From contig NZ_CP114771.1 in NCBI RefSeq assembly GCF_027366395.1, forward strand, positions 4,216,001 through 4,280,000: DNA of 64,000 bases, read 5' to 3'. This document shows, in pieces, positions 1 through 9,949 of this stretch (its first letter is position 1; the number at the start of each line of letters is the position of its first letter). Under the pieces are notes generated by a model. The model did not search any database and was not told where the DNA came from. It saw nothing but the letters and a program-made list of their open reading frames with translations. A program made the position numbers and the translations under genes. This DNA is from Endozoicomonas sp. GU-1 (GTDB taxonomy: Bacteria; Pseudomonadota; Gammaproteobacteria; Pseudomonadales; Endozoicomonadaceae).

Positions 1-3000
1 GCAGATAGCAGTGCTTAATTCAACATAAGTCATTCGGCTTCGGTGGGGGTCCAGCAGTTCAAGTTCTGCATTTCCCAATTCGCGAAAACGATCCAGAGCT
101 TCCATTGCCGTGTCAAAGTTAGAGAGCGACCCTTGAATGCGACTGTTGGCAACCTGGTTCCCTTGAGTTGCTATGCTTGCCCTTGCTGGAAGCCCTTTCT
201 GAGGGATTGATGTTACTACTGGCGTTTTTGCTGCCTCAATCTGTTCCAACTTGGCAATCACCGCTTTCTTAACGAGGTCTGGAGCAATGCCGTCTTTATC
301 ATCTTTGATAACCGGGCTGAGTGCCGTGCATAAACGGGCGTTTAGCTGGCCGCTGCTGGCATAGTGTTCAAGAGATGACCAGACCGCAGGCTTTAAGGGT
401 TTATGGCAATTGATTAGTCTAATAATCAGAGAGGGTGCCACCAGGTGTGGTATTTTTTTAGGCTTGGCTTTCTTGGGCTCTTTGGTTCTCGCTTGCATTT
501 GGGCTAATTTTGCCTCAAGCCTGATCGCATAGGGATCGCGCTTGTCCTGAGGCTTTTTATACCATTGTTCTGTGAACTCGGTTGCCTTGAAAAAGGCGGT
601 TAACTGTTGCAATGTCCAGTTCTTTATAACAAAGCCGGTATCTCTGAGGGTAAACTCTGGATTTTGGAGTACAACCGGATCGCCATCGGCTGGCAAAACG
701 GTTAGTCTTTGATTCTTGAATTGATATTCTGTTTGTTCAAGCTCAATTAACATGGCCGTGATAAAGCGCCACAGGCGTTGCTGGCCCGACATGGCGGGAT
801 CACCACCGACCATCACCCCTCTTTTATCATCTGTTGCCACTCGGTTTGAAAAGCAGAGATCCGGTATTTTCTCTGGTTCAGGTAGAGAGTGGTTGGTGAG
901 CAGCATTCCTTCCAGCAACCGTTGCTGAACCGTGACATCAGGAGCGGTTTCAAGTGTAGCCTGATAGTCAAGACAGACATCCATGAATTGCTGCATTTTG
1001 TGTGGTCCAAGCACCCGATGTAACCCGCGCCACTGTGAGATGGTGGGCAAGGTTTTGAATAGCTCATCCATCTTATCCGCGTATTTTAAGCGGTTATCTT
1101 CTGATTGTTGCCAGAGAATCTCCAGCATCGTGCGTTTGGATTGCGTGAAGTCAAATCGCTGGCCAAGCTGTTGGCAAAGTGGTTTTAATGCATACCACTG
1201 TTCCTGAGTTGGGGCTGGCTTCAGGTTTCTGCACAGTTCAAGATATTCCAGCATCTCAGATTCAGGGAGTTGCGTTAGTGCAAATTTTGTTAAAGCCAGT
1301 GGTGCAGGAATGGATAATGCCTGAGTGAGTACTCCTTTGCAGCGTGGATTTTCACGATATTTTTCCATCCAGAACTGGATACCAGTTCCTCCATGGATAG
1401 CCAATATCGGTAGCAATGATTTCAGCGCAGCACGAACAGCCACTCTGCCATTTCGAGGACTCTTGTGGGCAGCCAGATATTGTTGGAATTCGGCAATTTT
1501 CATGCGCCATTTTGCGGGCCCGGAGAAGAACAGGGCCAGTGCTTTCATTTGACTCGATTCTAAAAGATCTTCATCACTATTGTCGTCGCCATGTTCAGTG
1601 GTACAACCATACTGATTAAGACATTGGCGCAGTGTTTTCTCATTTTCAGTCAGTTTTTCTCTTGAGGGCAAACCAAAACTTGTAAATATTCGGCAAGAAA
1701 GTTTCAGAATATTCTTATTTTCATCCGAGGGTAGCCATTGAACGAACGCTTCCACCTTCGCTTTGTCGGGCAAGCCCCTACTACTCATCATGGAGGAAAA
1801 GGCCCGCAGCAGCTCCAGGCTGAATTCGCCGTTCACCTTCCAGCACTCCCACGCTTTGAGCGCTTCCACCTTCGCTTTGTCGGGCAAGCCCCTACTACTC
1901 ATCATGGAGGAAAAGGCCCGCAGCAGCTCCAGGCTGAATTCGCCGTTCACCTTCCAGCACTCCCACGCTTTGAGCGCTTCCACCTTCGCTTTGTCGGGCA
2001 AGCCTTTGCCATGACACATGGAGGAAAAGGCCCGCAGCAGTTCCAGGCTGAATTCGCCGTTCACCTTCCAGCACTGCCACGCTTTGAGCGCTTCCACCTT
2101 CGCTTTGTCGGGCAAGCCCCTACTGCTCATCATGGAGGAAAAGGCCCGCAGCAGTTCCAGGCTGAATTCGCCGTTCACCTTCCAGCACTCCCACGCCACG
2201 AACGCTTCCACCTTAGCTTTGTCGGGCAAGCCTCTACTGCTCATCATGGAGGAAAAGGCCCGCAGCAGTTCCAGGCTGGATTCGCCGTTCACCTTCCAGC
2301 ACTCCCACGCTTTGAGCGCTTCCACCTTCGCTTTGTCGGGCAAGCCTTTGCCATTACACATGGAGGAAAAGGCCCGCAGCAGTTCCAGGCTAAATTCGCC
2401 GTTCACCTTCCAGCACTCCCACGCCAAGAACGCTTCCACCTTCGCTCTGTCGGGCAAGCCTTTGCAATGACACATGGAGGAAAAGGCCCGCAGCAGTTCC
2501 AGGCTGAATGCGCCGTTCACCTTCCAGCACTCCCACGCTTTGAGCGCTTCAACCTTCACTTTGTCGGGCAAGCCTTTGCCATGACACATGGAGGAAAAGG
2601 CCCGCAGCAGTTCCAGGCTGAATTCGCCGTTCACCTTCCAGCACTCCGACGCCACGAACGCTTCCACCTTCGCTTTGTCGGGCAAGCCCCTACTGCTCAT
2701 CATGGAGGAAAAGGCCCGCAGCAGTTCCAGGCTGAATTCGCCGTTCACCTTCCAGCACTCCCACGCTTTGAGCGCTTCCACCTTCGCTTTGTCGGGCAAG
2801 CCCCTACTGCTCATCATGGAGGAAAAGGCCCGCAGCAGTTCCAGGCTGAATTCGCCGTTCACCTTCCAGCACTCCCACGCCACGAACGCTTCCACCTTCG
2901 CTTTGTCGGGCAAGCCTTTGCCATGACACATGGAGGAAAAGGCCCGCAGCAGTTCCAGGCTGAATTCGCCGTTCACCTTCCAGCACTCCCAGGCTTTGAG

Positions 3001-4368
3001 CGCTTCCACCTTCGCTTTGTCGGGCAAGCCCCTACTGCTCATCATGGAGGAGAAGGCCCGCAGCAGTTCCAGGCTAAATTTGCCGTTCACCTTCCAGCAC
3101 TCCGACGCCAGGAACGCTTCCACCTTCGCTTTGTCGGGCAAGCCCCTACTGCTCATCATGGAGGAAAAGGCCCGCAGCAGTTCCAGGCTGAATTCGCCGT
3201 TCACCTTCCAGCACTCCCACGCCAGGAACGCTTCCACCTTCGCTTTGTCGGGCAAGCCCCTACTGCTCATCATGGAGGAAAAGGCCCGCAGCAGTTCCAG
3301 GCTGAATTCGCCGTTCACCTTCCAGCACTTCCACGCTTTGAGCGCTTCCACCTTCGCTTTGTCGGGCAAGCCTTTGCCATTACACATGGAGGAAAAGGCC
3401 CGCAGCAGTTCCAGGCTGAATTCGCCGTTCACCTTCCAACACTCCCACGCTTTGAGCGCTTCCACCTTCGCTTTGTCGGGCAAGCCTTTGCCATTACACA
3501 TGGAGGCAATCTGTTTCAAGCATGGGTTAGCAGCAACCGCCTGAATGTTTTCCTCGCTTTCTTCTGCAAACTTTTTTATCTGAGTCTTCGAATTGAGCAT
3601 GCTGGTAAGGCAGCTGGTATTGGTAATCTGCTGGGGATTTACAGTTAAAAAGAACGTGTTGGCCCTGGCAAAATAGCCTTTGAAAGTCTGAGAATCTTTA
3701 ACAATGCTGAAGTTTTTTAACCTGGAAAAGAGGGAATGTGCGGGCGGCTTTCCCCTGTCTCGCGCTAACTGGATTTTCCTGTCTTTGAGGTTTTTCAGAA
3801 GAGTCCCGGCATTCGTTAATATTGCTTGAATTTCTTGATTATTGAAATGTGTTCGCAGTTCATTTTGCTGGCTTACAGAAAATTCTGAAATTGATGTTCC
3901 ACTGTTAATTTCTGTAGTGAGCGGTACATCCTTCATTGGTTCAGGCATGACCTGCACCATCGCTGAGGTATGTTCATTGCCAGTTAATAGCCTGTTGTCG
4001 CTGACTGTTGGTAGGTTTCTTGATAGGAAACTGATCACTCCCGGAAGCCTGGAAGCTGCGTCAGCAGGCATGGCCGGTTCGGTCTCCATTGGCTCCGGAT
4101 TAGCAGGTAGCGAAGTTGCAGAACACATAATACGCATGCTGTTGTCAGTAACACGCCTGCGCTTTATGGATGGGATGGGCCCGGATTCAGATTGCAGTTG
4201 ATGCGGTGGAAATGTTCCAGTGCCCGTTGTTGTCTGTTCCACCCGGTAACCTGACATGGATCGCTTTCTTTCTTGTTTTCGGCTGTTTGCTGGCCGGTGC
4301 CTTCCGGCTTCAGTGGCTGTTAACGGGGATGCCGTGTCTGCGGTTACTGAGGAGGAAGGTGACTGCAT
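1..4368 (-). CDS. A1: 38-residue-repeat protein, TALE-like layout (3' end outside window)
   Basis: First paralog of family A (described in full under the gene at 4593-9725). The frame runs open from ATG at 4368 to base 1, 1456 codons, and matches the next paralog in frame up to about 67 codons before its stop, so the gene is partial only because the window ends. N-terminal region about residues 1-286, repeats about 287-877, then the conserved C-terminal domain. I read 16 repeat units; variable residues (sites 34-37 / 10-11, N to C): CNGK/LK, CNGK/LK, MSSR/FL, MSSR/FL, MSSR/LK, CHGK/FV, MSSR/LK, MSSR/FV, CHGK/LK, CHCK/FL, CNGK/LK, MSSR/FV, MSSR/LK, CHGK/LK, MSSR/LK, MSSR/FV. The first repeat is unusual in having LK where the other five paralogs have FV. 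Function is unknown; a modular nucleic-acid or protein binder is inferred. Confidence 0.85.
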   Translation of the reverse strand, partial: MQSPSSSVTADTASPLTATEAGRHRPANSRKQERKRSMSGYRVEQTTTGTGTFPPHQLQSESGPIPSIKRRRVTDNSMRIMCSATSLPANPEPMETEPAMPADAASRLPGVISFLSRNLPTVSDNRLLTGNEHTSAMVQVMPEPMKDVPLTTEINSGTSISEFSVSQQNELRTHFNNQEIQAILTNAGTLLKNLKDRKIQLARDRGKPPAHSLFSRLKNFSIVKDSQTFKGYFARANTFFLTVNPQQITNTSCLTSMLNSKTQIKKFAEESEENIQAVAANPCLKQIASMCNGKGLPDKAKVEALKAWECWKVNGEFSLELLRAFSSMCNGKGLPDKAKVEALKAWKCWKVNGEFSLELLRAFSSMMSSRGLPDKAKVEAFLAWECWKVNGEFSLELLRAFSSMMSSRGLPDKAKVEAFLASECWKVNGKFSLELLRAFSSMMSSRGLPDKAKVEALKAWECWKVNGEFSLELLRAFSSMCHGKGLPDKAKVEAFVAWECWKVNGEFSLELLRAFSSMMSSRGLPDKAKVEALKAWECWKVNGEFSLELLRAFSSMMSSRGLPDKAKVEAFVASECWKVNGEFSLELLRAFSSMCHGKGLPDKVKVEALKAWECWKVNGAFSLELLRAFSSMCHCKGLPDRAKVEAFLAWECWKVNGEFSLELLRAFSSMCNGKGLPDKAKVEALKAWECWKVNGESSLELLRAFSSMMSSRGLPDKAKVEAFVAWECWKVNGEFSLELLRAFSSMMSSRGLPDKAKVEALKAWQCWKVNGEFSLELLRAFSSMCHGKGLPDKAKVEALKAWECWKVNGEFSLELLRAFSSMMSSRGLPDKAKVEALKAWECWKVNGEFSLELLRAFSSMMSSRGLPDKAKVEAFVQWLPSDENKNILKLSCRIFTSFGLPSREKLTENEKTLRQCLNQYGCTTEHGDDNSDEDLLESSQMKALALFFSGPAKWRMKIAEFQQYLAAHKSPRNGRVAVRAALKSLLPILAIHGGTGIQFWMEKYRENPRCKGVLTQALSIPAPLALTKFALTQLPESEMLEYLELCRNLKPAPTQEQWYALKPLCQQLGQRFDFTQSKRTMLEILWQQSEDNRLKYADKMDELFKTLPTISQWRGLHRVLGPHKMQQFMDVCLDYQATLETAPDVTVQQRLLEGMLLTNHSLPEPEKIPDLCFSNRVATDDKRGVMVGGDPAMSGQQRLWRFITAMLIELEQTEYQFKNQRLTVLPADGDPVVLQNPEFTLRDTGFVIKNWTLQQLTAFFKATEFTEQWYKKPQDKRDPYAIRLEAKLAQMQARTKEPKKAKPKKIPHLVAPSLIIRLINCHKPLKPAVWSSLEHYASSGQLNARLCTALSPVIKDDKDGIAPDLVKKAVIAKLEQIEAAKTPVVTSIPQKGLPARASIATQGNQVANSRIQGSLSNFDTAMEALDRFRELGNAELELLDPHRSRMTYVELSTAIC

Positions 4369-4592
4369 GGTTTCTTTGGGGATTACCTGTTTCCAGTTGG
4401 AGAATCGTCTGGGGATGACAACAATAGAACTGACCTGGTCAGCCCGGTAAAGTTCCAGGCAGCCGGTATCAGGGAAGGCTGACCTGTTTTGTCAGGCATT
4501 CTGGAGAATCAGAGTGCAGACGAGCTTTGTCGTCATTTGAACGGTCGAATAAATATTGAAGCAGTCGTATACACCGATGCAAGCCTTGCATA
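4369..4592. other. 224-bp spacer A1/A2 with decayed IS1595 fragment
   Basis: Between the ATG of A1 and the stop of A2. Bases about 4489-4600 read on the plus strand as a relic of an IS1595 (ISXO2-like) transposase, with 'ADELCRHLNGRINIEAV' and a final 'AYHS' recognisable from the fuller copy at 19110-19380. A1's promoter should lie here, but I see no clear -35/-10 pair. A 36-codon extension of the A frame runs upstream of the ATG to an in-frame TGA but has no start codon. Confidence 0.6.
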
Positions 4593-7500
4593 TCACAGCC
4601 CTTGTAGGAACTCTTCCATCCAGTCATCGTTGTTGACCAGTTCTGACTCTGTCGCCAATGAATCCAATGTCGCCAACGAATCCAAATCCCATGCCACTAT
4701 TTCATCAAGCCCAAATGGGTCTCTTCTCCTGTTCTCGCTGGCTTCATGCCATTCTTTCCGTGTTTCTGAATCCACTGCGTAGCTCATTTTGCAGATAGCA
4801 ATGCTTAATTCAACATAAGTCATTCGGCTTCGGTGGGGTTCCAGCAGTTCAAGTTCTGCATTTCCCAATTCGCGAAAACGATCCAGAGCTTCCATTGCCG
4901 CGTCAAAGTTAGATAGCGGCCCTTGAATGCGACTGTTGGCAACCTGGTTCCTTTGAGTTGGTATGCTTGCCCTTGCTGGAAGTCCTTGCTGAGGGATTGA
5001 TGTTACTACTGACGTTTTTGCTGCCTCAATCTGTTCCAACTTTGCAACCACCGCTTTCTTAACGAGGTCTGGAACCATGCCGTCTTTATCATCTTTGATA
5101 ACCGGGCTGAGTGCCGTGCATAAACGGGCGTTTAGCTGGCCGCTGCTGGCATAGTGTTCAAGAGATGACCAGACCGCAGGCTTTAATGGTTTATTGCAAT
5201 TAATTAGACTGATAATCATAGAGGGTGCCACCAGGTGTGGTATTTTTTTAGGCTCGGCTTTCTCGGGCTCTTTGGTTCTCGCTTTCATTTGGGCTAATTT
5301 TGCCTCAAGCCTGATCGCATAGGGATCGCGCTTGTCCTGAGGCTGTTTATACCATTGTTCTGTGAACTCGGTTGCCTTGAAAAAGGCGGTTAACTGTTGC
5401 AATGTCCAGTTCTTGATAACAAAGCCGGTATCTCTCAGGGTAAACTTTGGATTTTGGAGTACCACCGGATCGCCATCGGCTGGCAAAACGGTTAGTCTTT
5501 GATTCTTGAATTGATATTCTGTTTGTTCAAGCTCAATTAACATGGCCGTGATAAAGCGCCACAGGCGTTCCTGGCCCGACATGGCGGGATCACCACCGAC
5601 CATCACTCCTCTTTTATCATCTGTTGCCACTCGGTTTGAAAAGCAGAGATCCGGTATTTTTTCTTGTTCAGGTAGAGAGTGGTTTGTGAGCAGCATTCCT
5701 TCCAGCAACCGTTGCTGAATCGTGACATCAGGAGCGGTTTCAGGGGTAGCCTGATAGTCAAGACAGGCATCCATGAATTGCTGCATTTTGTGTGGTCCAA
5801 GCACCCGATGTAACCCGCGCCACTGTGAGATGGTGGGCAAGGTTTTGAATAGCTCATCCATCTTATCCGCGTATTTTGAGCGGTTATCTTCTGATTGTTG
5901 CCAGAGAATCTCCAGCATCGTGCGTTTGGATTGCATGAAGTCAAATCGCTGGCCAAGCTGTTGGCAAAGTGGTTTTAATGCATACCACTGTTCCTGAGTT
6001 GGGCCTGGCTTCAGGTTTCTGCAAAGTTCAAGGTATTCCTGCATCTCAGATTCAGGGAGTTGCGTTAGTGCAAATTTTGTTAAAGCCAGTGGTGCAGGAA
6101 TGGCTAATGCCTTAGTGAGTACTCCTTTGCAGCGTGGATTTTCACGATATTTTTCAATCCAGAACGGGATACCAGTTCCTCCATGGATAGCCAATATCGG
6201 CAGCAATGATTGCAGCGCAGCACGAACAGCCACTCTGTCATTTCGAGGACTCTTGTGGGCAGCCAGATATTGTTGGAATTGGGCAATTTTCATGCGCCAT
6301 GTTGCGGGCCCGGAGAAGAACAGAGCCAGTGCTTTCATTTGACTCGATTCTAAAAGATCTTCATCACTATTGTCGTCTCCATGTTCAGTGGTACAACCAT
6401 GCTGATTAAGACATTGGCGAAGTGTTTTCTCATTTTCAGTCAGTTTTTCTGCTGAGGGCAAACCAAAACTTGCAAATATTCGGCAAGAAAGTTTCAGAAT
6501 ATTCTTATTTTCATCCGAGGGTAGCCATTGAACGAACGCTTCCACCTTCGCTCTGTCGGGCAAGCCTTTGCCATTACACATGGAGGAAAAGGCCCGCAGC
6601 AGTTCCAGGCTGAATTCGCCGTTCACCTTCCAGCACTCCCACGCTTTGAGCGCTTCCACCCTCGCTTTGTCGGGCAAGCCTTTGCCATGACACATGGAGG
6701 AAAAGGCCCGCAGCAGTTCCAGGCTGAATTCGCCGTTCACCTTCCAGCACTCCCACGCCAGGAACGCTTCCACCTTCGCTTTGTCGGGCAAGCCTTTGCC
6801 ATTATACATGGAGGAAAAGGTCCGCAGCAGTTCCAGGCTGAATTCACCGTTCACCTTCCAGCACTTCCACGCTTTGAGCGCTTCCACCTTCGCTTTGTCG
6901 GGCAAGCCCCTACTGCTCATCATGGAGGAAAAGGCCCGCAGCAGTTCCAGGCTGAATTCGCCGTTCACCTTCCAGCACTCCCACGCTTTGAGCGCTTCCA
7001 CCTTCGCTTTGTCGGGCAAGCCTTTGCCATGACACATGGAGGAAAAGGCCCGCAGCAGTTCCAGGCTGAATTCGCCGTTCACCTTCCAGCACTCCCACGC
7101 TTTGAGCGCTTCCACCTTCGCTTTGTCGGGCAAGCCTTTGCCATGACACATGGAGGAAAAGGCCCGCAGCAGTTCCAGGCTGAATTCGCCGTTCACCTTC
7201 CAGCACTCCCACGCTTTGAGCGCTTCCACCTTCGCTTTGTCGGGCAAGCCCCTACTGCTCATCATGGAGGAAAAGGCCCGCAGCAGTTCCAGGCTGAATT
7301 CGCCGTTCACCTTCCAGCACTCCCACGCTTTGAGCGCTTCCACCTTCGCTTTGTCGGGCAAGCCCCTACTGCTCATCATGGAGGAAAAGGCCCGCAGCAG
7401 TTCCAGGCTGAATTCGCCGTTCACCTTCCAGCACTCCCACGCTTTGAGCGCTTCCACCTTCGCTTTGTCGGGCAAGCCTTTGCCATTACACATGGAGGAA

Positions 7501-9725
7501 AAGGCCCGCAGCAGTTCCAGGCTGAATTCGCCGTTCACCTTCCAGCACTCCCATGCTTTGAGCGCTTCCACCTTCGCTTTGTCGGGCAAGCCCCTACTGC
7601 TCATCATGGAGGAAAAGGCCCGCAGCAGTTCCAGGCTGAATTCGCCGTTCACCTTCCAGCACTCCCACGCTTTGAGCGCTTCCACCTTCGCTTTGTCGGG
7701 CAAGCCCCTACTGCTCATCATGGAGGAAAAGGCCCGCAGCAGTTCCAGGCTGAATTCGCCGTTCACCTTCCAGCACTCCCACGCTTTGAGCGCTTCCACC
7801 TTCGCTTTGTCGGGCAAGCCCCTACTGCTCATCATGGAGGAAAAGGCCCGCAGCAGTTCCAGGCTGAATTCGCCGTTCACCTTCCAGCACTCCCACGCTT
7901 TGAGCGCTTCCACCTTCGCTTTGTCGGGCAAGCCTTTGCTATGATACATGGAGGAAAAGGCCCGCAGCAGTTCCAGGCTGAATTCGCCGTTCACCTTCCA
8001 GCACTCCCACGCCACGATCGCTTTCACCTTCGCTTTGTCGGGAAAGCCTTTGCCATGACGCATGGAGGAAAAGGCCCGCAGCAGTTCCGGGCTGAATTCG
8101 CCGTTGACCTTCCAGCACTCCCACGCTTTGAGCGCTTCCACCTTCGCTTTGTCGGGCAAGCCTTTGCCATGACACATGGAGGAAAAGGCCCGCAGCAGTT
8201 CCAGGCTGAATTCGCCGTTGACCTTCCAGCACTCCCACGCTTTGAGCGCTTCCACCTTCGCTTTGTCGGGCAAGCCCCTACTGCTCATCATGGAGGAAAA
8301 GGCCCGCAGCAGTTCCAGGCTGAATTTGCCGTTCACCTTCCAGCACTCCCACGCCATGAACGCTTCCACCTTCGCTTTGTCGGGCAAGCCCCTACTGCTC
8401 ATCATGGAGGAAAAGGCCCGCAGCAGTTCCAGGCTGAATTCGCCGTTCACCTTCCAGCACTCCCACGCTTTGAGCGCTTCCACCTTCGCTTTGTCGGGCA
8501 AGCCTTTGCCATTACACATGGAGGAAAAGGCCCGCAGCAGTTCCAGGCTGAATTCGCCGTTCACCTTCCAGCACTCCCACGCCATGAACGCTTCCACCTT
8601 CGCTTTGTCGGGCAAGCCCCTACTGCTCATCATGGAGGAAAAGGCCCGCAGCAGTTCCAGGCTGAATTCGCCGTTGACCTTCCAGCACTCCCACGCTTTG
8701 AGCGCTTCCACCTTCGCTTTGTCAGGCAAGCCCCTACTGCTCATCATGGAGGAAAAGGCCCGCAGCAGTTCCAGGCTGAATTCGCCGTTGACCTTCCAGC
8801 ACTCCCACGCCACGAACGCTTCCACCTTCGCTTTGTCGGGCAAGCCTTTGCCATTACACATGGAGGCAATCTGTTTCAAGCATGGGTTAGCAGCAACTGC
8901 CTGAATATTTTCCTCGCTTTCTTCTGCAAACTTTTTTATCTGAGTCTTCGATATGAGCATGCTGGTAAGGCAGCTGGTATTTGTAATCTTCTGAGGATTT
9001 ACAGCTAAAAAGAACGTGTTGGCCTTGGCAAAATAGCCTTTGAAAGTCTGAGAATCTTTAACAATGCTGAAGTTTTTTAACTTGGAAAAGAGGGAATGTG
9101 CAGGCGGCTTTCCCCTGTCTCGCGCTAACTGGATTTTCCTGTCTTTGAGGTTTTTCAGAAGAGTCCCGGCATTCGTTAATATTGCTTGAATTTCTTGATT
9201 ATTTAAATGTGTTCGCAGTTCATTTTGCTGGCTTACAGAAAATTCTGAAATTGATGTTTCACTAATTTCTGTAGTGAGCGGTACATCCTTCATTGGTTCA
9301 GGCATGACCTGCACCATCGCTGAGGTATGTTCATTGCCAGTTAATAGCCTGTTGTCGCTGACTGTTGGTAGATTTCTTGATAGGAAACTGATCACTCCCG
9401 GAAGCCTGGAAGCTGGATCAGCAGGCATGGCCGGTTCGGTCTCCATTGGCTCCGGATTAGCAGGTAGCGAAGTTGCAGAACACACAATACGCCTGCTGTT
9501 GTCAGTAACACGCCTGCGCTTTATGGATGGGATGGGCCCGGATTCAGATTGCAGTTGATGCGGTGGAAATGTTCCAGTGCCCGTTGTTGTCTGTTCCACT
9601 TGGTAACCTGACATGGATCGCTTTCTTGCTTGTTTTCGGCTGTTTGCTGGCCGGTGCCTTCCGGCTTTAGTGGCTGTTAACGGGGATGCCGTGTCTGCGG
9701 TTACTGAGGAGGAAGGTGACTGCAT
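4593..9725 (-). CDS. A2: 38-residue-repeat protein with TALE-like layout, 1710 aa
   Basis: Largest paralog and reference for family A. Residues 1-285: Ser/Thr/Pro-rich start, basic clusters at about 30-36 (RKQARKR) and 69-73 (KRRRV) that look like nuclear localisation signals, then a helical segment. Residues 286-1066: 20 full 38-residue repeats plus a terminal one, consensus LPDKAKVEA-xx-AWECWKV, NGEFSLELLRAFSSM-xxxx-G, predicted as two helices. Residues 1066-1710: conserved domain of unknown type ending in acidic DDWMEEFLQGL. Variable sites N to C: CNGK/FV, MSSR/LK, MSSR/FM, CNGK/LK, MSSR/FM, MSSR/LK, CHGK/LK, RHGK/IV, YHSK/LK, MSSR/LK x3, CNGK/LK, MSSR/LK x2, CHGK/LK x2, MSSR/LK, YNGK/FL, CHGK/LK, CNGK/FV. 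No strong Shine-Dalgarno before the ATG (GAAGAA only). Secretion into a host and nuclear action are inferred from the layout, not shown. Confidence 0.9.
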   Translation of the reverse strand: MQSPSSSVTADTASPLTATKAGRHRPANSRKQARKRSMSGYQVEQTTTGTGTFPPHQLQSESGPIPSIKRRRVTDNSRRIVCSATSLPANPEPMETEPAMPADPASRLPGVISFLSRNLPTVSDNRLLTGNEHTSAMVQVMPEPMKDVPLTTEISETSISEFSVSQQNELRTHLNNQEIQAILTNAGTLLKNLKDRKIQLARDRGKPPAHSLFSKLKNFSIVKDSQTFKGYFAKANTFFLAVNPQKITNTSCLTSMLISKTQIKKFAEESEENIQAVAANPCLKQIASMCNGKGLPDKAKVEAFVAWECWKVNGEFSLELLRAFSSMMSSRGLPDKAKVEALKAWECWKVNGEFSLELLRAFSSMMSSRGLPDKAKVEAFMAWECWKVNGEFSLELLRAFSSMCNGKGLPDKAKVEALKAWECWKVNGEFSLELLRAFSSMMSSRGLPDKAKVEAFMAWECWKVNGKFSLELLRAFSSMMSSRGLPDKAKVEALKAWECWKVNGEFSLELLRAFSSMCHGKGLPDKAKVEALKAWECWKVNGEFSPELLRAFSSMRHGKGFPDKAKVKAIVAWECWKVNGEFSLELLRAFSSMYHSKGLPDKAKVEALKAWECWKVNGEFSLELLRAFSSMMSSRGLPDKAKVEALKAWECWKVNGEFSLELLRAFSSMMSSRGLPDKAKVEALKAWECWKVNGEFSLELLRAFSSMMSSRGLPDKAKVEALKAWECWKVNGEFSLELLRAFSSMCNGKGLPDKAKVEALKAWECWKVNGEFSLELLRAFSSMMSSRGLPDKAKVEALKAWECWKVNGEFSLELLRAFSSMMSSRGLPDKAKVEALKAWECWKVNGEFSLELLRAFSSMCHGKGLPDKAKVEALKAWECWKVNGEFSLELLRAFSSMCHGKGLPDKAKVEALKAWECWKVNGEFSLELLRAFSSMMSSRGLPDKAKVEALKAWKCWKVNGEFSLELLRTFSSMYNGKGLPDKAKVEAFLAWECWKVNGEFSLELLRAFSSMCHGKGLPDKARVEALKAWECWKVNGEFSLELLRAFSSMCNGKGLPDRAKVEAFVQWLPSDENKNILKLSCRIFASFGLPSAEKLTENEKTLRQCLNQHGCTTEHGDDNSDEDLLESSQMKALALFFSGPATWRMKIAQFQQYLAAHKSPRNDRVAVRAALQSLLPILAIHGGTGIPFWIEKYRENPRCKGVLTKALAIPAPLALTKFALTQLPESEMQEYLELCRNLKPGPTQEQWYALKPLCQQLGQRFDFMQSKRTMLEILWQQSEDNRSKYADKMDELFKTLPTISQWRGLHRVLGPHKMQQFMDACLDYQATPETAPDVTIQQRLLEGMLLTNHSLPEQEKIPDLCFSNRVATDDKRGVMVGGDPAMSGQERLWRFITAMLIELEQTEYQFKNQRLTVLPADGDPVVLQNPKFTLRDTGFVIKNWTLQQLTAFFKATEFTEQWYKQPQDKRDPYAIRLEAKLAQMKARTKEPEKAEPKKIPHLVAPSMIISLINCNKPLKPAVWSSLEHYASSGQLNARLCTALSPVIKDDKDGMVPDLVKKAVVAKLEQIEAAKTSVVTSIPQQGLPARASIPTQRNQVANSRIQGPLSNFDAAMEALDRFRELGNAELELLEPHRSRMTYVELSIAICKMSYAVDSETRKEWHEASENRRRDPFGLDEIVAWDLDSLATLDSLATESELVNNDDWMEEFLQGL
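6528..8868 (-). repeat. 114-bp tandem repeats inside A2 (about 20.5 units)
   Basis: Period 114 bp, so 38 codons. Most units are nearly identical, except for a block of about 14 bases encoding residues 34-37 and two codons for residues 10-11. Equivalent blocks in the paralogs lie at 1738-3507, 11885-13313, 16333-17989, 21311-22968 and 25987-27530. These are coding repeats, not CRISPR: there are no unique spacers. Confidence 0.95.
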
Positions 9726-9949
9726 GGTTTCTTCGGGGATTACCTGTTTCCAGTTGGAGAATCGTCTGGGGATGACAACAATAGAACTGACCTGGTCAGC
9801 CCGGTAAAGTTCCAGGCAGCCGGTATCAGGGAAGGCTGACCTGTTTTGTCAGGCATTCTGGAGAATCAGAGTGCAGACGAGCTTTGTCGTCATTTGAACG
9901 GTCGAATAAATATTGAAGCAGTCGTATACACCGATGCAAGCCTTGCATA
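9726..9949. other. 224-bp spacer A2/A3 with decayed IS1595 fragment
   Basis: Same length and nearly the same sequence as the spacer at 4369-4592. The IS1595 relic lies at about 9846-9958. The upstream extension of the A2 frame again lacks a start codon, supporting ATG 9725. Confidence 0.6.

Noticed and set aside
1738-3648. Long plus-strand frames over the A repeats (also at 6528-9008, 11885-13453, 16333-18129, 21311-22714), reading HLRFVGQA...HGGKGPQQ repeats
   Set aside because: A 114-bp unit without stops stays open in several frames on both strands. The minus-strand frame continues into unique conserved N- and C-terminal domains in all paralogs, and variable sites make sense only there.
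6528-8868. CRISPR-like array
   Set aside because: Units are contiguous, 114 bp, in coding frame, with no unique spacers and no cas genes nearby.
4593-9725. True TAL effector or BAT homolog
   Set aside because: No LTPxQVVAIASxxGGKQALE-like sequence; repeat length is 38, not 33-35. Only the layout is similar.
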